Virus record (IMG/VR): IMGVR_UViG_3300021368_001273
Location: 1-30,610 of that record
DNA length: 30,610 bases
Strand: one strand, 5' to 3'
Source: a virus
In this document: piece by piece, positions 6,265-13,764 of the stretch
Layout: each line of letters opens with the position of its first letter
How positions within the stretch are numbered: position 1 is the stretch's first letter
The notes under the pieces: model-generated
Told to the model about the DNA's origin: nothing
The model's database searches: none
What the model saw: the letters and a program-made list of their open reading frames with translations, nothing else
Position numbers and translations under genes: made by a program

Positions 6265-6645
6265 TTAAAGTGTCTCTGGTCTCGGTTCTCGTAGACCAGT
6301 CATGCCGTCGTTTCCTCGTACATACAATCCATTACTAAAAATAACGTATTGAATGAAATAATCAGTATCGTCTGGTTTAGATGTTGGGAAGTTATCTCTA
6401 CAGAAGTCATCTGCTGCCTCCTCAGTAGTGAACTCTACAAATGTAAACTCATTGTACAATAGTTTATCGAAGATAGCAGGGTTCTCCGACTGCATATTCA
6501 AATAGTATGCTGAATAGATAGCATTTGCTTTAGTGGCATCATCTACACCATCAGGACCAACAGTTCTCAACAATACAATGGTTGATTGTGTTGCCTCTGT
6601 GTAGTGTCTCATCCACTCTACAAAGTCTCTTGTGGTAACGTACAT
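6265..6645 (-). CDS. hypothetical protein (126 aa)
   Basis: The ATG at 6643-6645 follows the stop of the 6650-7582 gene by 4 nt; the terminator lies just beyond the stop. The product begins MYVTTRDFVEWMRHYTEATQ and is a mixed alpha/beta protein with a central segment FVEFTTEEAADDF reminiscent of small ferredoxin-like folds, where a beta strand is followed by an amphipathic helix. There is no signal peptide or catalytic motif. Its position after the adhesin and the chaperone-like gene suggests a tail-fibre assembly or late function, but this is only context. Confidence 0.7.
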   Translation of the reverse strand: MYVTTRDFVEWMRHYTEATQSTIVLLRTVGPDGVDDATKANAIYSAYYLNMQSENPAIFDKLLYNEFTFVEFTTEEAADDFCRDNFPTSKPDDTDYFIQYVIFSNGLYVRGNDGMTGLREPRPETL

Positions 6646-6649
6646 AATA

Positions 6650-7582
6650 TCAATCCGTAATGTTTAGGTTTTCAATAACAGCACCAGTTAGTCCTTCATT
6701 CAGACTATACTGATTGATCTTATCCCAAATCTGTTTTGATAGTGGTAGTCCACCGTTTTCTTCTCTTTGTTTAGCAAGAATAGCAGACTGTTTGATTTCA
6801 CCAACAATTTGTTCAGTAGCATATTGTCCTGTCTCAACAGCATTAAATTTGAAATGAGCAGGGATAGAGAGATACTCATTCTCATGATCTGGGTCTAGTT
6901 CATGATAAGCAAAGGGATCAATAGGCCAGCTATATTCTTCATCCCAGATGAGATAATCTAGCATGTCATCAAACTCATCTGGAGTTTTAATATTCTCACG
7001 TAGATATGTTCTGTAAGCAGTCCACAATGCTAGTTCACCAGTAAACTTTTCGGTAGCATCTGGCAGTTGTGTCCAGTCAGAACCACGAAGTAGTTTCTCT
7101 AGTGTTGCTTTCTTCACTTCATCAGTTTTGATGAGATATTCTTGTCTAGTAGCAATATCAATGATTGCTTTCGACTTGACTACTTCAGCATCAACTTGCT
7201 GTACTGCTAGTGCTGCCTTGAGAATATCAAATAGTTCTTTTACTTGAGATAGGGTAAGATCATTTTTTTCATATCTCAACCATTTTGAGGTTTTAGTAGA
7301 AAAGTCAAACTTCAACTTTTCTTTCTCAAAGATATGCTCGCCATTCTCAAAAACTGAGAAACTTACGATTCTATCATTTTCATTAGACCACTCAGCTGGC
7401 AGATTATTATGAAGGTTGGTATTAATCGTAGGTTCCAACTTAGTGGCAAGGTATGTCCACTCACCATCCTGCTTCACACGCACAACCATTAGACGATGAA
7501 GAGCGTCCCATTCAAGAATAGGTTTCCTCTCTTCAGGTGGTAAGATTCTCTCGAATTGAAAATCGTCTGGATTAAACGCCAT
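6650..7582 (-). CDS. putative tail-fibre assembly chaperone-like protein (310 aa)
   Basis: Residues 162-196 read LEKLLRGSDWTQLPDA followed by TGELALWTAYRTYLREN, matching the pattern of the phage tail assembly chaperone domain (LL..TDWTQLPD...W..YR..LR), known from C-terminal parts of tail-fibre assembly proteins. A helix-rich region (108-160) precedes it, and an acidic aromatic segment (DDMLDYLIWDEEYSWPIDPF) follows. The protein is much longer than typical chaperones of this type and has a beta-rich N-terminal third. It follows the 1914-residue adhesin, as gp38 follows gp37 in T4, so folding or trimerising that protein is a natural role. A virion component carrying the motif is the main alternative. 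Confidence 0.6.
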   Translation of the reverse strand: MAFNPDDFQFERILPPEERKPILEWDALHRLMVVRVKQDGEWTYLATKLEPTINTNLHNNLPAEWSNENDRIVSFSVFENGEHIFEKEKLKFDFSTKTSKWLRYEKNDLTLSQVKELFDILKAALAVQQVDAEVVKSKAIIDIATRQEYLIKTDEVKKATLEKLLRGSDWTQLPDATEKFTGELALWTAYRTYLRENIKTPDEFDDMLDYLIWDEEYSWPIDPFAYHELDPDHENEYLSIPAHFKFNAVETGQYATEQIVGEIKQSAILAKQREENGGLPLSKQIWDKINQYSLNEGLTGAVIENLNITD

Positions 7583-7605
7583 CTCTATCAGGGTGCTTTA
7601 TTTAC

Positions 7606-7613
7606 TATTTAGA
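7606..7613 (-). promoter_or_regulatory. T4-late-like promoter box (TCTAAATA)
   Basis: The minus strand reads TCTAAATA across the stop codon of the 1914-residue adhesin, 23 nt before the ATG at 7582. It differs at two positions from the T4 late consensus TATAAATA. The short spacer is otherwise AT-rich (AGTAAATAAAG). A possible internal late promoter for the chaperone-like gene. Confidence 0.35.
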
Positions 7614-10600
7614 ATGCTTTGATCATCCACTTAGTCCACGTGTATGGTGTGACTAGTGGTACTTCATCTTGTGGATCAAATTCAGGAACAGGAATCAACT
7701 GCTTAGTTTGCTGTAGTGTGAACGTACCAGGGAGAACCTGAAGACCTACATCTAGAGCAGAGAACTCAAGATCAACAGAGGAATTAGCACCACCAGAGAA
7801 AGATTGTAGTGCTGCACTCTGTGTACCACCAGTCTCATTGTTACCATATCCATAAATGGCGCTATTATTATGAGCAGTCAGTGAGACATAGTGATTGTGC
7901 TTCAATTTGTTGACTGGGTTGTAGGAACTAACAGTAATCTCTTTGTCTGGAATGTCAACAGTAGACAAGAACTTACGAGCGTTAGTACCACCAAAAGCAC
8001 CAGTCTGTCCAGTGAATGGAGAACCATCTAGGTCAATATATGAATTGATTTCATTATATTCTCCACCACCAATACCATTCTGTTGGACAGTAACAGAACC
8101 ATATTGACCAGCGGTGTTAACACCCTGATATCCAGGGTTAGTACCATTCGACCAGTTCTGAACGCTACCATTGTGCCAACCACTACCATCACAACCAGTA
8201 GATCCAGGTAAGTTACTTGCACTCAGACTATAATCCTCTAGAGCATATCCCCATAGGTTGAACGAGAATGTACCAGATGATGTGAATGTAGCATTAGTGC
8301 CAGAACCTAGGTTCGAAGCATTAGGTGGAACAACATCAATACCATAACCACCAGTACCACCCCAGTTAACTTTACCTTTGAACCTACCTGGGTCAGAATT
8401 ACCAGAGATCAAATCGTGGAAGTGTAGTGGAATATCATAAATCTTCTCTGGGTCTAGTCCAACAGGACATGTTGTCTTACCAGATGTGAAGAATTCAATC
8501 TGTCCAGTAACATCAGAATAACCAGTAGTGGTTACCTGAGCAATACCAAAGTAATCGGAAGTTTGTGCTGGTTGTCCAGTAGCAGGAGTTTCTACTTGTT
8601 CTAGTTCATCAACACCAGGATCAGCAATCTTATCAATAAACCACATACCACCAAATGCTCCAGGTTCAGCATTACCAGGAGAACCAGATTGTTTTGTTGG
8701 TGTGTACGATGGTGTTAGTCCAGGAGAAGAAGCGGCGTTGCCATCAATAACACCAGTGCCCTTGACATATCTGTTTCTAAGGTCAGGAACTCTAAAGTAT
8801 GTGTCACCACCTACTAGTTTAGCACCATACTCATACTCAAGCACTTCAAATAGCAATGGATACTCTACTGGATTGTAGTATGAACCATCACAATATACCC
8901 AACTTGGGAATCTAGATCCTGGTTTGCCATCTAATGTACCCCAAGCGTCAGATTCAGTACCATCTTGGAATACAGGCATGATAGCTCCAACAGGCAAACC
9001 ATCAAACTTAGTATTAATTCTAATCTGACTACCACTGAATGTATTACCAATATACTTACATGGTGTGATAGAACTATACCACTGACTCTCTAGAGGATCT
9101 TGTACAGCAGCAGGAGTTTGAACAGAGAATCCTGTTGTAAATGATCCAGCAGTAACAAATGTTGTTCTAGTAAATCCAGCAATATCAGAAGATGTCATCT
9201 GTACTTGGAACTGATCTCCATTAGATACATTTCCCTGAGATGCTACAGTATATGAAAGGAATGCTCCACCATTAATAGAGATCAATGCTCCATTTGTAGC
9301 ATAAAGACCAATACTGATACCTGTAGATAGACCACTGATAGTAATAGTTTCAACAGATGTTGTTTGTACACCAGGACCAGTGGCAAGTACACTAGAGAAT
9401 GCGAAGTCATCGGGTTCTGTACCGAATGCTCCACCATTAGTTACACTCCAAATTCTCTCATAAAATCCAGCAGTTGAACCAGCAAGACCAATCTTTGTAT
9501 TGAAGACTCTTCCTTCGCCAATAACATCACTAGTTGTGTAGTTCAAAGCAAGAGTATCAAAGTTCGATACTGTTGTCTGTGTAACACCAGCACCTAGATT
9601 TACACCATTCTTGATAATATATGCTAGGTCAGTGTTAGGACCCATGTCACCAAAACCTTGCTCAACGATAAAGTCAACAGTGGTATCAAGACCTTGAATC
9701 AGGTTGGTATTACTAGTATATTCTGTGAGTAGATCAGCAGGGTTAACAGGCAACCAAGAGTAACCAGTAGGTGTACTATCAGATTCAGCACCAGTAGTAA
9801 CATTCCAGTCAACAGGATCTCCAGTACCAACAGTAATTTCTGTACTTACAGTGGATTGGAAGTCGGGAGATGATGTAATTCTAATACGGAACTGCTGACC
9901 ATTTGAAATGGTAGTACCTGTAGCACCACTAACGTAGGCATTTCCTTCTACACTAATCTCAGCACCACCAGTAGCAGTAATATTTACAGGTACAGTAATA
10001 CCAGAGATCTGGACTTCTTCACTTATAACGAGAGTGCTAATACTAACACCAGTTACATCTTCAAGGAAGAATGGGTTTGGTTCAGAATCAGGTGGTGGAC
10101 CAGCATTGATATCAAAGTTAGCAGTAGTATCACCCACAGTGACAGCAGTTGTGTATGTGGTGTTAAACTGATTGCCAGTTGTTGCTTGGACTTGAATATA
10201 TTGGTTGTTAAAGACCACAACACCTGCTTCAAATGCTCCACAACTAGAAGGATTAGAATTAGTACATACTCTTACAGCAGATGTAATACCAGGAGAGTTA
10301 GTTGTTACCGATACACCACCTGTAATACCAGTAATCTGTTCAAGATTAGATTCATATGTTGTTTGTACCGTAGCACCGTCAATAGTATCAAAGCTGAAAG
10401 GATCTGGTGTGATGTCTTGCTGTGAGTATTCAACATAAACAGCACCTTCTTCACCAGCAGCGGCACCTTGACCACTAACTTGTGCTGCTGATAGTGGTGT
10501 ACAATATGTGGCATTATAATAAGCACCACCACCATTACCACCAGTAGCATCTAGATCACTAGTTTGTAGTGTAGTTCCACCTTCACTGGTGGAATTAATT

Positions 10601-13353
10601 AGTGTACCAGCGGATCCATCATATCCACCACCACCGCCACCAGGACCACCACCCTGACCAGTTCTATCAGGAGCATCATCACCAGGAAGATTTAGGTTAA
10701 TAGTGGTAGTTTGAACTGTGCCATTGGTGTTGTAGTTACCATATTGAATTTCTAATGGCGTGGCAGTATCGTTACCAGCACCACCGCCGCCACCACCACC
10801 GCCAGCAAGGGCGATCAGTGTACCATTACTGAGTGTAATAGCAGAAGCGCCGCCACCTCCACCACCAGCACCAGAGGCGTCTCCAGGACCAGCATCGCCA
10901 CCGTCTCCACCATAACAATAACCAAAACCACCAGTACCACCACCAGTTCCAGCTACATAATTAGAACCATCATTACCAGCGTCAGCAGGATAAATTCTTA
11001 GTTTATAGTCAGGATTGCCGAATTGGTTAGTTGGCCAAACATTAATAGGTATCTCTACAAGGACTCTAAGAATATTGCCAGAACCACCAGGACCACCTGA
11101 ACTATTTGGTACGTCACCACCACCTTCTCCACCACCAGCACCAACTAGTGAGAGATAGAATTGAGTGGCAGCAAAAGCAGGAATAGTAAACTCTGTATAA
11201 TCAGTGAATCCCTCTCCAACCCATGTCTCAGTAATGAAATCACCAAGAGTGTTGAACTGTCTAGTATAGACTCTAAACGTATCAATTATAGCATCACCTG
11301 CCAGCACATCAGGACCGTTACCAATTCTATAAGACAACTGTGCTAGACCACCAGATGCCGAAGAAGCATTCTGTCTAACAAATAATGTATAATTTGTTGG
11401 CAGAATAGTAACACTAGATCCCCAGTTAACTTGGTCTACACTGAGACTACCAACACCACCAGTAATTGATGCTGTAGTAGCAGCATCCAATCCCCCTATT
11501 TTTACCTCAGCAATTTGTTCTACACCTGGGTCAGACAAAAAGACAGGGGTAGCATGGAATGGATAAGGAACTGTTCTCTCTTCTCTAGTAATAAGAGTAA
11601 TCGAATGAGTAGTTTCCGAGTAAGTTGGTGATGATGGACCACCAGTAGGGTTACCAACAGATGGGTTACCATCTGGAGGACCTTGTAGTCTAACAGTAGC
11701 AGTTACACTGTTTTCATATGTACCATCAGCACGTATCTTCAGGTTGAGAGTGTCATTGTTTTCAACTGTTAATTGTTGTACCCAACTACCAGTATTATTC
11801 TTTCTAATAAAACCACCAGTGCCATCAATGATAGCAGTCATCTTCACACCCTGACCATTCAGTTGTGATACCAAGTTCTGAGCAGTGCTTGGACTATTGT
11901 TTGCTAGATTAGTAAATGGTGACTCTAGATTATTATATGTACCACTAGAGTATTCTGTACCAAGACCAGTGATAGTAACATCACCAAAATACATGAAGTC
12001 TGGTTCTGCTCTGTTATGTGTAGCGTCACCAGATACTAGAACCTTTTCATATTCAGCAACAGTCAAAGTACAAACTTCACCACCACTACCAGTAATAGTT
12101 ACAGTATCACCAATACTATAACCATAACCAGGATCACTGATAATTAGATCATCAAATCCATCGGTGGTGACCTGAACTTGCATGCTGTTTCCGTTACCAC
12201 CAGAAACAGGATATTCTGTACCATTAGTGAGGAATCCAGTGGTTGGTGCTGTTCCTACTAGGTTTAGTTTTACACCATAGGTAAAGATGGGAGCAATACT
12301 AGCAGTAGCTGGATATCTATCTACCTCAGTCCATGACTGCCAGTTATCATCTACATCACCCAGAGTCTGTGTTACCTGATAAGAACCAGATCCGTATGTA
12401 CCAGCAGTAGTATTTTCGTAACTATTACCACCTCTAGTGTAAGTATCACCACCAGTAGCAAATACAGTTACAGTACCAGTTCTCTTCTGAGTATAATTAG
12501 GACCGTTACGAATTCTAGTATAGAGAGTATCACCAAGAACTAACTGGTCACCGATAGATTGAGACCAGTTACTGTTATCAGCAGAGATGTCTACAGAACT
12601 TGTAGAAGATGCTCTAAGTACAACATCACCATCAATACCCGTGATGGGAATATCGTAGTAAAAATAATCATCTCCACCATCAGCAGGAATCTGCTGGTCT
12701 ACTCTATCAGTAAAAGTAAACTGGTTAATATTCTGATCTTGTGCTCTAGTTGTAATACCCCACGTTCTACTAAATGATGTAGATGGTTGTCCAATGTTAG
12801 TACCAAATGTTTCGTCACCAACATTGAATGTCACCACAGTGCTAGTAACATACCAGTCGGGAACAGTTACTCTTAGTTGTACTTTATCTCCAGGTTGTAG
12901 ACCACCAGTACCATCAGCAACATTGGCACTGATAGATGATCTCCAGGAATCAAAGGAACCATTCCTATAGATTCTAAATCTTGCTGTTGAATTGTTTGTA
13001 TTATTATTCTTAGGACCGTTAGATACAGCAGAGATGCTAGCAGGAATAGGAATCTCAAAATTCGCTAGGTCAACTACATTAGAATAGTATGTTGTATTTC
13101 TTTGAAAGGTTGTAGTACCACCACTGCTACTAGTTCCATTAAAAGCACCAGTAAATCCAGATTGATTTGTAAAGTTAAAGGTATCTGGTAGCGCATCAGG
13201 AATTTTTGTACCAAATGTGACGCCATCGGGGTCAGATCCAGTACCAATTTGTACATTAACAGTAACCTGAGTGTTCCAGGTACTTGGAGTTGGATATCGT
13301 ACCTGTACTTTATCCCCAGGATTTACGTTTACAGGACTACTGCTAAATGGCAT
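7609..13353 (-). CDS. giant multi-domain tail adhesin with Ig-like repeats and collar domain (1914 aa)
   Basis: AGGA precedes the ATG at 13351-13353. The order of parts is: N-terminal repeated beta modules with GDKVQ(V/L)R and TVTV motifs (about residues 1-700); a Gly-rich block (about 740-920); four Ig-like modules (about 983-1418); a phage tail-collar domain (about 1453-1535, VGAIMPVFQ through YCDGSYYNPVEYPLLFEVL to VPDLRNRYVKGTG); and a His-x-His-bearing C-terminal region with H1644-F-H1646 and H1819-N-H1821. The collar domain and HxH pairs are features of T4 gp12 and the gp37 tip, where HxH motifs bind metal in a trimer. It is therefore very likely a host-contacting tail fibre or adhesin. 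The chaperone-like gene lies directly downstream. Residue choice varies along the protein but the frame is uninterrupted. Confidence 0.85.
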   Translation of the reverse strand: MPFSSSPVNVNPGDKVQVRYPTPSTWNTQVTVNVQIGTGSDPDGVTFGTKIPDALPDTFNFTNQSGFTGAFNGTSSSGGTTTFQRNTTYYSNVVDLANFEIPIPASISAVSNGPKNNNTNNSTARFRIYRNGSFDSWRSSISANVADGTGGLQPGDKVQLRVTVPDWYVTSTVVTFNVGDETFGTNIGQPSTSFSRTWGITTRAQDQNINQFTFTDRVDQQIPADGGDDYFYYDIPITGIDGDVVLRASSTSSVDISADNSNWSQSIGDQLVLGDTLYTRIRNGPNYTQKRTGTVTVFATGGDTYTRGGNSYENTTAGTYGSGSYQVTQTLGDVDDNWQSWTEVDRYPATASIAPIFTYGVKLNLVGTAPTTGFLTNGTEYPVSGGNGNSMQVQVTTDGFDDLIISDPGYGYSIGDTVTITGSGGEVCTLTVAEYEKVLVSGDATHNRAEPDFMYFGDVTITGLGTEYSSGTYNNLESPFTNLANNSPSTAQNLVSQLNGQGVKMTAIIDGTGGFIRKNNTGSWVQQLTVENNDTLNLKIRADGTYENSVTATVRLQGPPDGNPSVGNPTGGPSSPTYSETTHSITLITREERTVPYPFHATPVFLSDPGVEQIAEVKIGGLDAATTASITGGVGSLSVDQVNWGSSVTILPTNYTLFVRQNASSASGGLAQLSYRIGNGPDVLAGDAIIDTFRVYTRQFNTLGDFITETWVGEGFTDYTEFTIPAFAATQFYLSLVGAGGGEGGGDVPNSSGGPGGSGNILRVLVEIPINVWPTNQFGNPDYKLRIYPADAGNDGSNYVAGTGGGTGGFGYCYGGDGGDAGPGDASGAGGGGGGASAITLSNGTLIALAGGGGGGGGAGNDTATPLEIQYGNYNTNGTVQTTTINLNLPGDDAPDRTGQGGGPGGGGGGYDGSAGTLINSTSEGGTTLQTSDLDATGGNGGGAYYNATYCTPLSAAQVSGQGAAAGEEGAVYVEYSQQDITPDPFSFDTIDGATVQTTYESNLEQITGITGGVSVTTNSPGITSAVRVCTNSNPSSCGAFEAGVVVFNNQYIQVQATTGNQFNTTYTTAVTVGDTTANFDINAGPPPDSEPNPFFLEDVTGVSISTLVISEEVQISGITVPVNITATGGAEISVEGNAYVSGATGTTISNGQQFRIRITSSPDFQSTVSTEITVGTGDPVDWNVTTGAESDSTPTGYSWLPVNPADLLTEYTSNTNLIQGLDTTVDFIVEQGFGDMGPNTDLAYIIKNGVNLGAGVTQTTVSNFDTLALNYTTSDVIGEGRVFNTKIGLAGSTAGFYERIWSVTNGGAFGTEPDDFAFSSVLATGPGVQTTSVETITISGLSTGISIGLYATNGALISINGGAFLSYTVASQGNVSNGDQFQVQMTSSDIAGFTRTTFVTAGSFTTGFSVQTPAAVQDPLESQWYSSITPCKYIGNTFSGSQIRINTKFDGLPVGAIMPVFQDGTESDAWGTLDGKPGSRFPSWVYCDGSYYNPVEYPLLFEVLEYEYGAKLVGGDTYFRVPDLRNRYVKGTGVIDGNAASSPGLTPSYTPTKQSGSPGNAEPGAFGGMWFIDKIADPGVDELEQVETPATGQPAQTSDYFGIAQVTTTGYSDVTGQIEFFTSGKTTCPVGLDPEKIYDIPLHFHDLISGNSDPGRFKGKVNWGGTGGYGIDVVPPNASNLGSGTNATFTSSGTFSFNLWGYALEDYSLSASNLPGSTGCDGSGWHNGSVQNWSNGTNPGYQGVNTAGQYGSVTVQQNGIGGGEYNEINSYIDLDGSPFTGQTGAFGGTNARKFLSTVDIPDKEITVSSYNPVNKLKHNHYVSLTAHNNSAIYGYGNNETGGTQSAALQSFSGGANSSVDLEFSALDVGLQVLPGTFTLQQTKQLIPVPEFDPQDEVPLVTPYTWTKWMIKAF
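9100..10405 (-). repeat. four tandem Ig-like modules inside the 1914-aa adhesin
   Basis: Modules of about 95-120 residues begin near 10405 (DPFSFDTIDG), 10083 (NPFFLEDVTG), 9780 (GYSWLPVNPADLL) and 9417 (DDFAFSSVLATG). Each repeats an ISG(I/L) strand, an xxNGxxFxVxxTSS strand and a closing VTVG/FxVxT strand. The modules are diverged at DNA level. Related modules occur in the three Gly-rich paralogues (ISGIDMP or LAGVDMP, then NGNxVxLRTT). Confidence 0.6.
10600..11140 (-). repeat. Gly-codon-rich low-complexity block
   Basis: Clusters of GGN codons (seen on the plus strand as runs of CCACCACC, for example 10626-10660, 10778-10805 and 10847-10885) encode poly-Gly runs within the adhesin. Such runs form polyglycine-II-like bundles in some phage tip adhesins. 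Slippage or recombination here would change adhesin length. Confidence 0.6.
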
Positions 13354-13380
13354 GGATTCCTACTCTATCACGTGCTATTT

Positions 13381-13557
13381 CTACTTGTTATTTAGGTCAG
13401 ACTGCCTAACGTTAATCCAAGGACCATTGTTAATTCTTACCTGAATTGGTTTATCTGCTGTGATCTCTTGAGGTTGATCTCCATCAACTTCAAAGATTCT
13501 AGACTTATAATGTGGATTACTTGGATCCATATCATATACCACAGGAAATTTTTTCAC
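13381..13557 (-). CDS. 58-residue protein sharing the paralogues' C-terminal motif
   Basis: The open frame reaches a TTG at 13569, but a GTG at 13555-13557 is preferred: GGAG lies 7 nt upstream and the GTG overlaps the previous stop as GTGA. The product starts (M)KKFPVVYDMDPSNPHYKS and contains KPIQVRINNGPWINVRQ, clearly related to the last 15 or so residues of the three Gly-rich paralogues (PDAQVxINxGxWQNxR). It looks like a free-standing version of that terminal module, perhaps a capping subunit or a broken-off gene end. Function is unknown. The adhesin gene starts 27 nt after its stop. Confidence 0.65.
   Translation of the reverse strand: MKKFPVVYDMDPSNPHYKSRIFEVDGDQPQEITADKPIQVRINNGPWINVRQSDLNNK
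13389..13396 (-). promoter_or_regulatory. T4-late-like promoter box (CCTAAATA)
   Basis: The minus strand reads CCTAAATA inside the last codons of the 58-residue gene, 35 nt before the ATG of the 1914-residue adhesin. It keeps the TAAATA core of the T4 late consensus. Candidate late promoter for the adhesin and chaperone-like genes. Confidence 0.35.
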
Positions 13558-13763
13558 AATGTACTCCAATAATGATTAGCAATGTTCTGAAACAGGGCAT
13601 CTTCAGCAGAAATATCATCTTCTTGAGAAAAGTGAGTCTCGTAAGAGTTTACCGACACTGTTTCTCCATCTACAGTTGTAGTCACAGTCTTTCTAAAACC
13701 AACTTGCTTAAGCAGAGGTCTGACTTCAATAGCATCTATGACTTCGGTTCTTTCGACTGCCAT
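13554..13763 (-). CDS. hypothetical protein (69 aa)
   Basis: The frame extends to a GTG at 13796, but the ATG at 13761-13763 is favoured: it comes one base after the TAA of the upstream adhesin paralogue (TAAGATG), and a candidate late promoter box at 13797-13804 would place the transcript start downstream of the GTG. The product begins MAVERTEVIDAIEVRPLLKQ, has a beta-hairpin region (RKTVTTTVDGETVSVNSYETHF) and an acidic helical end. No family is recognised. Its place between adhesin genes suggests a structural or assembly role. Confidence 0.65.
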   Translation of the reverse strand: MAVERTEVIDAIEVRPLLKQVGFRKTVTTTVDGETVSVNSYETHFSQEDDISAEDALFQNIANHYWSTL

Positions 13764-13764
13764 C

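Noticed and set aside
10600-11140. G-quadruplex-forming tract on the coding strand
   Set aside because: Most G runs are only two bases long (GGN codons), too short for a stable typical quadruplex.
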